From: Gallionellaceae bacterium
Lineage (GTDB): Bacteria; Pseudomonadota; Gammaproteobacteria; Burkholderiales; Gallionellaceae
Direction of reading: 5' to 3'
Assembly (NCBI GenBank): GCA_031277195.1
Contig: JAITMU010000202.1
Span: 1-17,022, forward strand
DNA length: 17,022 bases
Part shown: positions 10,783 to 17,022 of the stretch, piece by piece
Position numbering within the stretch: position 1 is the stretch's first letter
How the letters are laid out: each line of letters starts with the position of its first letter
Notes under the pieces: model-generated
Databases searched by the model: none
Seen by the model: the letters and a program-made list of their open reading frames with translations, nothing else
What the model was told of the DNA's origin: nothing
Translations under genes and position numbers: made by a program

Positions 10783-11883
10783 TCACCCCTTCCCCGCCTC
10801 CAGCGTTATCCGCACTTCCCGCTTTTTCCCTTCCCGCTGCACCGTCAGCCGCACGCTGTCGCCGACTTTGAAGTCGTCCAGACGCGCGGCGAGTTTGCTG
10901 ACGCTATCCACGGGTTTGTTTTCGATGGCGAGGATGACGTCGCCGACGGTGATTCTGCCGCCGCGCTGGGAGGTGATGCCGATCAAGCCCGCCGCAGCCG
11001 CAGTCGAACCGGCGGGCACTCTGAGGATCACCACGCCGCTGATGCCGAGGCCGCGCTTGAGGCGCGTGTTGATGCTTTCGTCGATCTCGACGCCCAGCGA
11101 CGGATAGGTGTATTTGCCGTAGCGAATCAGCTCCGGCACGACGCGATTAACCGTATCCACCGGCACGGCGAAACCGATGCCGGCGTTGGCGCCGCTGGGG
11201 CTGTAAATCGCGGTGTTGATGCCGATCAAGCGGCCTGCGGAATCGAGCAGCGGGCCGCCGGAATTGCCGGGGTTGATCGCGGCGTCGGTCTGGATCAGAT
11301 GCTCCACCGTGACGCCGTTTTCTTCGACCAGCGAGCGATCCAGCGCGGAGACGATGCCGCTGGTCAGCGTCCAGTCCAGCCCGAACGGATTGCCGATGGC
11401 GAACACTTTTTGCCCAACTCGAAGATCGTGACTGACGCCGATTGGCAACGGCAATGATTGTTTCTGCGCGAGGTTGATGCTCAACACGGCAATGTCGTGT
11501 ATCGGGCTGACACCGACCAGCCGCGCCTTGTAATCCTTGCCGTCGGACATGCGCACGACCGCTTCGCTCGCGCCCGCGATGACATGGTAGTTGGTGATGA
11601 TGTGACCGCCTTCATCCCAGATGAAGCCGGAACCGGAACCGCGCGGCACGGAAAAAACATTGCGCGTCCAGAAATCCCGCACTTCGGTGCGGGTGTCGAT
11701 GAACACCACGGAGTCGCGCGATTTTTCAAACAGGGCGATGGTGGCTTTTTCTTCCGCGCCGAGTTCGCCGCGCGGCGTCACCGCGCGCGGCGCGGGATCA
11801 GCGGCATGGGCGGCGGATGAGAACAGGCACAAAATGGCGAGCAGCGCGCAGGCCAACCGGGATGATGTGATGCTGTTTGTCAT
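10783..11883 (-). CDS. Periplasmic HtrA/DegS-like serine protease, one PDZ
   Basis: 366 residues. A signal peptide at 1-27 (hydrophobic LACALLAILCLFSSAAHA, cleavage after AHA) sends it to the periplasm. The trypsin-like S1C domain has the triad H100 (TNYHVIAG), D130 (IHDIAVL) and S208 (NPGNSGGPL). A single PDZ domain follows at about 255-360. Proteases of this type degrade or sense misfolded envelope proteins. One PDZ matches DegS/HhoB in layout, but a cleavable signal instead of an anchor argues against a strict DegS role. The ATG at 11883 has AAGGA 5 nt upstream. It is divergent from a second HtrA gene; the shared 150-bp gap may allow joint control. Confidence 0.93.
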   Translation of the reverse strand: MTNSITSSRLACALLAILCLFSSAAHAADPAPRAVTPRGELGAEEKATIALFEKSRDSVVFIDTRTEVRDFWTRNVFSVPRGSGSGFIWDEGGHIITNYHVIAGASEAVVRMSDGKDYKARLVGVSPIHDIAVLSINLAQKQSLPLPIGVSHDLRVGQKVFAIGNPFGLDWTLTSGIVSALDRSLVEENGVTVEHLIQTDAAINPGNSGGPLLDSAGRLIGINTAIYSPSGANAGIGFAVPVDTVNRVVPELIRYGKYTYPSLGVEIDESINTRLKRGLGISGVVILRVPAGSTAAAAGLIGITSQRGGRITVGDVILAIENKPVDSVSKLAARLDDFKVGDSVRLTVQREGKKREVRITLEAGKG

Positions 11884-12033
11884 GGCATTCCTTCAAGGCG
11901 TATTCCACGGAGGGAGTCGGACATCTCCGTACCGTCTCTGTTCCCCTACAATCAAGACAGTTTTGGTTACATAAAAAATGTTCTAATCTCTCACCCTGCA
12001 ATGCAGCCGATTTTATGCCGAAAGGTGATTTAC

Positions 12034-13473
12034 ATGGAATCCAGCAAACCCGTCTCAAAAAAACAGCCGCTTCTGGTCATTATCCTGATTGTAGCGGCGC
12101 TTGCCGCAGGCTACGTTTATCTGTCGCGCCAGCCTGCGCCCGCGTCCGGCGGCGTCGCCGCCAAAACCGAAGCGCCTGCGCTGTTGCCGAGAAACGCGAT
12201 CACGCTGCCGAATTTCGCCGACATCGCCGAACAGGAAGGTCGCGCCGTGGTGAACATCAGCGCGTCCGGCCCGCCCATGGGCGGCACTGGCGGCGCGCCG
12301 CTCGATTTTTTCCACCGTTTCAACACGCCCTCGCCGCATGAGGACATGCCGACGCAGGATCAAGGCTCCGGCTTCATCGTCAGCACGGACGGCGTTATTC
12401 TGACCAATGCGCATGTGGTGGAAGGCGCGACGGAAGTCACGGTGCGGCTGGCGGACGAGCGCGAGTTCAAGGCCAAAATCATCGGCTCGGACAAGCTGAC
12501 CGACGTGGCGGTGCTGCGCATCAACGCCAAGGATTTGCCCGCTGTGAAAATCGGCGACCCGCAACAATCGCGCGTCGGCGAATGGGTGGTGGCGATCGGC
12601 TCGCCGTTCGGTTTTGACAGCAGCGTCACCGCAGGAATTATCTCGGCCAAATCGCGCTCGCTGCCGGACGAAGGCTATGTGCCTTTCATCCAAACTGACG
12701 CGGCGGTGAATCCCGGCAACTCCGGCGGCCCGCTGTTCAATCTGAATGGCGAAGTCATCGGCATCAACTCGCAAATCTACACTCGCAGCGGCGGCTATCA
12801 GGGACTCTCGTTCGCCATCCCCATCGACGTGGCGATGAAAATCGAAAAGCAGTTGCTGGAACACGGCAAGGTCAGCCGCGGTCGCCTGGGCATCACGATT
12901 CAGGAAGTCGATCCGCGCCTCGCCAGCTCATTCGGCCTCGATAAGGCCGAGGGCGCGTTGGTGAGTTCAGTGGAAAAAGACAGTCCGGCGGAACAGGCTG
13001 GCATTGAAGCGGGCGACGTGATCCGCAAGTTCAACGGCAAGGACGTCCGCCACTCCAACGATCTGCCGCCGCTGGTGGCGGATGTCGCCCCCGGCACCGC
13101 AGCGACGCTGGACGTGTGGCACAAAGGCAAAACGCGCAGCATGACCGTCACCGTCGGCGAGATGGGCGCAAACACCGCGCGCGCCGCGCAACCCGCGAGC
13201 AAAAACAAACTCGGATTGAGCGTGCGTCCGCTGATGCCGGATGAGCGCAGGGAAGCCGGCATTACCGACGGCTCCGGCGTGTTGGTCGAACGCGCCTCCG
13301 GCCCGGCCATGCGCGAAGGCATTCAATCCGGCGACATCATCCTGTCGGTGAATGGCGAGAAAATCAGCAGCGTGGAGCAACTGAATGCGCTGACGGACGG
13401 CAAAAACAAGCAGCTTGCGCTGTACATCGCGCGCGATGGCTCGAGGCTGTTCGTCGCGATTACGATCAAATAA
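12034..13473 (+). CDS. Do-like serine protease, two PDZ (DegP/DegQ/MucD type)
   Basis: 479 residues from the ATG at 12034, chosen because AAAGGTGA lies 6 nt before it; an upstream in-frame ATG at 12001 has no such site. Residues 11-30 are a hydrophobic segment (signal anchor or uncleaved signal). The S1C protease has H127 (TNAHVV), D157 (LTDVAVL) and S230 (NPGNSGGPL). PDZ1 covers about 285-375 and PDZ2 about 395-479. Such proteins form oligomeric protease-chaperones in the periplasm. It is divergent to the one-PDZ paralogue at 10783-11883. Confidence 0.94.
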   Translation: MESSKPVSKKQPLLVIILIVAALAAGYVYLSRQPAPASGGVAAKTEAPALLPRNAITLPNFADIAEQEGRAVVNISASGPPMGGTGGAPLDFFHRFNTPSPHEDMPTQDQGSGFIVSTDGVILTNAHVVEGATEVTVRLADEREFKAKIIGSDKLTDVAVLRINAKDLPAVKIGDPQQSRVGEWVVAIGSPFGFDSSVTAGIISAKSRSLPDEGYVPFIQTDAAVNPGNSGGPLFNLNGEVIGINSQIYTRSGGYQGLSFAIPIDVAMKIEKQLLEHGKVSRGRLGITIQEVDPRLASSFGLDKAEGALVSSVEKDSPAEQAGIEAGDVIRKFNGKDVRHSNDLPPLVADVAPGTAATLDVWHKGKTRSMTVTVGEMGANTARAAQPASKNKLGLSVRPLMPDERREAGITDGSGVLVERASGPAMREGIQSGDIILSVNGEKISSVEQLNALTDGKNKQLALYIARDGSRLFVAITIK

Positions 13474-13526
13474 GCGGCTTGGTGTAGCGGCGCGGTTCGC
13501 TGGCGTGATAGAATCCGCGGCTTTCC

Positions 13527-13566
13527 GGGGAACCCAAACACCCAATGGGGAACCCAATCACCCAAT
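13527..13566 (+). repeat. 20-bp direct tandem repeat before tRNA-Thr
   Basis: GGGGAACCCAAACACCCAAT (13527-13546) is repeated with one change at 13547-13566, ending exactly at the first base of the tRNA. TAGAAT at 13510-13515 just upstream may be a -10 box, in which case the repeat is the tRNA 5' leader. Confidence 0.75.
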
Positions 13567-13642
13567 GCCGCCTTAGCTCAGTTGGTAGAGCAACCGCCTT
13601 GTAAGCGGTAGGTCGTCAGTTCGAATCCGACAGGCGGCACCA
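13567..13642 (+). tRNA. tRNA-Thr(TGT), canonical chromosomal copy
   Basis: Perfect acceptor GCCGCCT/AGGCGGC, D arm GCTC/GAGC, anticodon loop CTTGTAA on ACCGC/GCGGT, T arm GTCAG-TTCGAAT-CCGAC (with one weak pair), A73 and encoded CCA. Its regular class I form contrasts with the class II TGT tRNA at 7084. Confidence 0.97.
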
Positions 13643-13664
13643 TCACACGGTGTACCGAACAAAT

Positions 13665-13692
13665 AAAAAGCCCGGCCAAAGCCGGGCTTTTT
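13665..13692. terminator. Bidirectional intrinsic terminator
   Basis: AAAAAGCCCGGC-CAAA-GCCGGGCTTTTT is a perfect 12-bp inverted repeat with an A tract before and a T tract after. It terminates tRNA-Thr on the plus strand and can end the minus-strand transcript carrying the small membrane peptide. Confidence 0.92.
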
Positions 13693-13711
13693 GTTCTCTG
13701 CCGAGACCATC

Positions 13712-13798
13712 TCAGTTGGCTGGCTTACCAGCGGAAACAATCATGATGGCGAGAATGATGAAAGGCGAAAAAACCAGCATAGGGAAAATCATGGACAC
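13712..13798 (-). CDS. 28-residue hydrophobic membrane peptide
   Basis: A GTG start at 13798 lies 7 nt after a perfect AGGAGG (13811-13806). The product is 28 residues: MSMIFPMLVFSP, then FIILAIMIVSAGKPAN. Residues 3-23 form one transmembrane helix, with a short basic/polar tail. An ATG two codons inside could also serve as start. I do not recognise the family. The gene stands alone between the terminator at 13665-13692 and the CobD/CbiB-like gene. The strong ribosome site and one uninterrupted helix make it a credible small protein. Confidence 0.65.
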   Translation of the reverse strand: MSMIFPMLVFSPFIILAIMIVSAGKPAN

Positions 13799-13994
13799 GG
13801 CAGTACCTCCTGAAGTTTTATGATGTAAATTGGCTGTTATATGTGCCCGCCAAGGCAGGCCGTGGAATACTGCATTTTTCCCTAAACAGCGTCAACCCTT
13901 TCATTAAAGTGGATATTTTACGGCCTCGATCAAACGGGTTTATGGGATATCGCAGATACAAATAGGTCAAAAAAGTATCTTGTATATCAATAAA

Positions 13995-14924
13995 TTAGCC
14001 GCTCGCCAAATTAACCAAACCAAATACCAACAGTAGCAGCAACCAGCACAGCAGCGCGCGCCAAATCAGCCCTTCCGCGCTTTGCATGAAATCAATATCG
14101 ACCGCATCGCCCGTCCCCAATTCGGGACGATCCAGCAGCAAACCGTCTTGCTGAATCGGCTGTCCCAGTCGCACGCCCAGCGCGCCCGCGCCTGCCGCCA
14201 GCAGAATGCCGTCTTCAGGGTTCGGCCAGTTTTGCGCCTGCGTGCGCCAGCAATATGCCGCGTCCTCAAAATCGCCGACGACAGCGAAGGTAAACGCGGT
14301 CAGACGCACCGGCATCCATTCGATCCAGTAGCCCGCTTGATGCGCGAACCGGCCAAATCCGCCGCCGTCATCCTCGCCCCAACTTTTCTGCAGAAAGGAT
14401 GACAGGCAATACAGCACTGCGCCGGTTGGCCCCAAGCCCAGCATCATGCCGACCGTGAACCAGATGATGACGCCAAACACGCGACGATGCGCCGCCAGCA
14501 AGACGTTCTCGGTGGCGACGCGCACGATTTCTTCTTCATTGAATTCGTGACTCGGCATGCCGCGCCATTCGGCAAGCAAAGCGCGCGCGCGTTCCTGTTC
14601 GCCGTCGCGCAACGCGCGGTAGATGTCGGTGAAGCGCTGGCTGACCTGGCGAAAGCCGATGGTCAGATACAGCACCAGCACACACCACAACCAGGACAGA
14701 ACCGGATGCATCTCGCGCAGCGCCCAGAACGACGCGCCCACAATCACCAGCGGAGCGAGCATCGCCAGCGTCCAGGCGATTCTGCCGTGACGATGTTCGC
14801 CCGCGTTGAAGTGATGCTGAAAAAAATGAGCGTAGGCCGCGATGCCGTCGCGCAGACGCTGACGCAAAGTGGGTGGCGAGAGTTGTTCCAGCAGCAGCGC
14901 GACGATCAGGGAGAGAAGAATCAT
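13995..14924 (-). CDS. CobD/CbiB-family integral membrane protein
   Basis: 309 residues. It begins with a membrane helix (MILLSLIVALLLEQLSPP) and has further hydrophobic segments near 50-70, 75-95, 150-180 and 288-306. The segment TFAVVGDFEDAAYCWRTQAQNW followed by PEDGILLAAGAGALGVRLG is the conserved part of the CobD/CbiB (adenosylcobinamide-phosphate synthase) family. Many betaproteobacterial members of this subgroup lie outside cobalamin loci and may not make cobinamide; AmpE is a related membrane protein. It follows cysN by 24 bp on the same strand and may be co-transcribed. The ribosome site is weak. Confidence 0.8.
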   Translation of the reverse strand: MILLSLIVALLLEQLSPPTLRQRLRDGIAAYAHFFQHHFNAGEHRHGRIAWTLAMLAPLVIVGASFWALREMHPVLSWLWCVLVLYLTIGFRQVSQRFTDIYRALRDGEQERARALLAEWRGMPSHEFNEEEIVRVATENVLLAAHRRVFGVIIWFTVGMMLGLGPTGAVLYCLSSFLQKSWGEDDGGGFGRFAHQAGYWIEWMPVRLTAFTFAVVGDFEDAAYCWRTQAQNWPNPEDGILLAAGAGALGVRLGQPIQQDGLLLDRPELGTGDAVDIDFMQSAEGLIWRALLCWLLLLLVFGLVNLASG

Positions 14925-14948
14925 GAGCGGGAAGATAGCACAGGCAAA

Positions 14949-16205
14949 TTACCCTATCATCCCCGCCGCCACCGTGTTGTTGTTCATCTCGTCGATCACG
15001 ATGAAGCTGCCGGTGGCGCGGTCGTCGGCGTAGCGGTCGAACACCAGGGGCTGCGCGGTTTTCAGCGCGACGCGGGCGATGTCGTTCATGTTCAGCTTGT
15101 CGGCGGGATGCTGCTCCAGCGTGTTCACGTCCACGCGAAAATCCAGCCGCGAGAACAGGCATTTCGCCAGGCGCGTGGTGTGTTTGATGAGGTATTTGCG
15201 ATTGCGATCCAGCGGCGTCTCCGCCAGCCAGCACAGCGTCGCCTCAAATTCCTTTTCCACGCGCGGCGCGTGCGCGCCGTCGCGGATGAACGTGTCGCCG
15301 CGCGAAATGTCGATCTCGTCCGCCAGCGTCAGCATCACTGACTGCGGCGCGAATGCCGTCTGCAATTTGCCATCGAGCGTGACGATCTCCTTGACGCGCG
15401 TAGTGCGTCCGGACGGCAGAATGGAAATCGCGTCGCCGACCGACACTTCGCCCGCCTCGATGCGTCCGGCGTAGCCTCTGAAGTCGTGGAATTCCTCCGT
15501 CTGCGGGCGGCACACCCATTGCACCGGAAAGCGGAAATCGCTGGTGTTCACGTCGTGGTCGATCTCCACGGTTTCCAGCAGCTCGAGCAGCGTGGCGCCT
15601 TGATACCAGTTCAAGCGGTCGCCGCGTTCCACCACCATGTCGCCATTCAGCGCGGACAGCGGAATGCAATGCACGTCATGCAGATTGAGTTGCGCGGCGA
15701 ACGCCTGATATTCGGCGACGATCTCCTCGAAGCGCGCTTGATCGTAATCAACCATGTCCATCTTGTTCACCGCCAGCACGACGTGCGGCACGCCGAGCAG
15801 ACTGGCGAGATAGGAATGGCGGCGCGTCTGCGTCAACATGCCCTTGCGCGCATCCACCAGAATGATGGCGAGGTTGGCCGTGGACGCCGCCGTCACCATG
15901 TTGCGCGTGTACTGCTCGTGACCGGGCGTGTCGCCGATGATGAATTTGCGTTTCGGCGTGGCGAAGTAGCGATACGCCACGTCGATGGTGATGCCCTGCT
16001 CGCGCTCGGCCTGCAAGCCGTCCGTCAGCAGCGACAAATCCACCGCACTCATGCCGCGCCGCTCGCTGGTTTTCGAGATTGCGGAGAACTGATCCTCGAA
16101 GATGGATTTGGAATCGTGCAGCAGGCGGCCAATCAGCGTGCTTTTGCCGTCGTCCACAGAGCCAGCGGTGATGAAGCGGAGAAGTTGGGTTTGTGTGTCG
16201 TTCAT
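14949..16205 (-). CDS. cysN: Sulfate adenylyltransferase GTPase subunit CysN
   Basis: 418 residues. CysN hydrolyses GTP to drive ATP-sulfurylase synthesis of APS from sulfate and ATP, in complex with CysD, in cytoplasmic sulfate assimilation. The EF-Tu-like G domain has the P-loop AGSVDDGKST (14-23), switch region GITIDVAYRYF, DTPGHEQY and NKMD. Beta-barrel domains II and III follow. It ends without a fused CysC (APS kinase) domain, so it is a stand-alone CysN. It lies downstream of cysD, separated by 154 bp filled by a large inverted repeat. Confidence 0.96.
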   Translation of the reverse strand: MNDTQTQLLRFITAGSVDDGKSTLIGRLLHDSKSIFEDQFSAISKTSERRGMSAVDLSLLTDGLQAEREQGITIDVAYRYFATPKRKFIIGDTPGHEQYTRNMVTAASTANLAIILVDARKGMLTQTRRHSYLASLLGVPHVVLAVNKMDMVDYDQARFEEIVAEYQAFAAQLNLHDVHCIPLSALNGDMVVERGDRLNWYQGATLLELLETVEIDHDVNTSDFRFPVQWVCRPQTEEFHDFRGYAGRIEAGEVSVGDAISILPSGRTTRVKEIVTLDGKLQTAFAPQSVMLTLADEIDISRGDTFIRDGAHAPRVEKEFEATLCWLAETPLDRNRKYLIKHTTRLAKCLFSRLDFRVDVNTLEQHPADKLNMNDIARVALKTAQPLVFDRYADDRATGSFIVIDEMNNNTVAAGMIG

Positions 16206-16243
16206 GGTGTGTGCCTTGAAATTGGTTTGGTGTGGGGAACTTG

Positions 16244-16353
16244 CCCCTCACCCTAGCCCTCTCCCCACAAGTGGGGAGAGGGGACTGTCTTTTTCCCCGC
16301 AAGCGGAGATACTTCCCTCTCCCCACTTGTGGGGAGAGGGCTAGGGTGAGGGG
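16244..16353. repeat. Inverted repeat with perfect 39-bp arms between cysD and cysN
   Basis: Arms 16244-16282 and 16315-16353 are exact reverse complements around a 32-bp spacer. Each arm itself contains a 12-bp palindrome (CCCTCTCCCCAC/GTGGGGAGAGGG), and the spacer has CCGC-AA-GCGG. Paired CCCTCACCC...GGGTGAGGG repeats are widespread REP/REPIN-like elements in Proteobacteria. It sits in the cysDN intergenic region, ending 6 bp before the cysD stop, so the transcript would carry a very stable hairpin. Confidence 0.9.
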
Positions 16354-16359
16354 AAATTT

Positions 16360-17022
16360 TCAAAAATACCCTTCCTTCTTGCGCAACTCCATCGACGCCT
16401 CCGAGGTCTGGTCGTCCATTCGCGTTGCGCCGCGTTCGGTGATCCGCGTCGTCGCGGTTTCTTCAATGATTTCATCCACCGTGCGCGCAACGGATGCCAC
16501 CGGCGCGGTGCAGGTCATGTCGCCGACGGTGCGGAAGCGCACCGAAACGGTCTCCACTTTCTCGCCCGCTTTCGGTTGCACCAGATGCGACACCGGCACC
16601 AGTTGACCGCCGCGATGAATGATCTCGCGCTCGTGCGCGTAATAAATTTCGGGGATGTGCAGGTTTTCGCGGGCGATGTATTGCCAGATGTCCATCTCCG
16701 TCCAATTGGAAATCGGGAACACGCGGATGTTCTCGCCGAGGTTCACGCGCGTGTTGTAGAGGTCCCACAACTCAGGCCGCTGGTTTTTCGGATCCCACTG
16801 ACCGAATTCGTCACGAAAGGAAAAAATGCGTTCCTTGGCGCGCGCTTTTTCCTCGTCGCGCCGCGCGCCGCCCATGCAGGCGTCGAAGCCGAATTCGGCA
16901 ATCGTTTCCAGCAGCGTGACCGATTGATACGGATTGCGCGGCTTGTCGGGATCGGTGATGACGATGCTGCCGCGCTTGATGGAATCTTCCAGCGAACGCA
17001 CGATCAGCCGCTCGCCCAGATC
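16360..17022 (-). CDS. cysD: Sulfate adenylyltransferase subunit CysD, C-terminal part (cut by window edge)
   Basis: The 220 visible residues run to the natural stop; the N terminus with the PP-loop SGGKDS lies outside the window. CysD carries the adenylyl transfer site that makes APS, driven by CysN. Typical segments are seen: FDACMGGARRDEEKARAKER, FSFRDEFGQWDPKNQRPELW, NIRVFPISNWTEMDIWQYI, and the end MDDQTSEASMELRKKEGYF. The frame is open through the right edge. It precedes cysN on the same strand. Confidence 0.97.
   Translation of the reverse strand, partial: DLGERLIVRSLEDSIKRGSIVITDPDKPRNPYQSVTLLETIAEFGFDACMGGARRDEEKARAKERIFSFRDEFGQWDPKNQRPELWDLYNTRVNLGENIRVFPISNWTEMDIWQYIARENLHIPEIYYAHEREIIHRGGQLVPVSHLVQPKAGEKVETVSVRFRTVGDMTCTAPVASVARTVDEIIEETATTRITERGATRMDDQTSEASMELRKKEGYF

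Overview
The window looks like proteobacterial chromosome, probably betaproteobacterial. The grounds are the cysD/cysN pair without fused cysC, a CobD/CbiB-family membrane protein of the type found beside it, two periplasmic HtrA proteases, strong Shine-Dalgarno sites and tRNAs that mostly encode CCA. The taxon is an inference from gene content. Roughly the left 10.5 kb is accessory; the right 6 kb is ordinary chromosome.

Left edge, minus strand: an RNA-maintenance module. Read in the direction of transcription it contains a leader with a terminator (about 2689-2604), tRNA-Phe, tRNA-His, three tandem Y-RNA-like genes (2034-1671), the Ro60/TROVE protein gene and the start of rtcB (RNA 3'-phosphate ligase, cut by the window edge). 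The Y RNAs share a 5'/3' stem that covaries between copies. The middle copy carries a circularly permuted tRNA-like domain of the YrlA type. Ro60 binds Y RNAs, and RtcB rejoins RNAs broken by ribotoxins.

2.9-6.1 kb, plus strand: an insertion of mobile-element character. It has an HTH regulator fused to an AbrB/MazE-like domain behind a palindromic operator, a PcfJ-like protein, and frameshifted remnants of what looks like a large phage/ICE polyvalent protein.

6.1-10.2 kb, minus strand: a dense tRNA array. With the Phe and His genes next to the Y RNAs there are 28 array tRNAs, covering every amino acid except valine. Several are atypical: long variable arms on Thr and Ile anticodons, short variable loops on two Leu anticodons, broken T arms, and very small D arms. 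An HNH endonuclease gene follows the array on the same strand, and a ParD/ParE toxin-antitoxin pair sits inside it on the opposite strand. The array is headed by a second leader homologous to the one before the Y RNA/Ro/RtcB module. In both leaders an upstream segment can pair with the 5' arm of the terminator, so both could act as attenuators. A small XRE regulator with a leaderless promoter and a large palindrome lies just beyond and is a candidate controller.

10.8-17.0 kb: two divergent HtrA/Deg serine proteases, a canonical tRNA-Thr(UGU) with a bidirectional terminator, a 28-residue membrane peptide gene, a CobD/CbiB-family gene, cysN and cysD (5' end cut). A large inverted repeat with two perfect 39-bp arms lies between cysD and cysN.

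The working picture is a mobile or semi-mobile island that combines a spare, divergent tRNA set with RNA ligase, Ro60 and Y RNAs. This would fit tolerance of tRNA-cleaving toxins, but that function is inferred from gene content.
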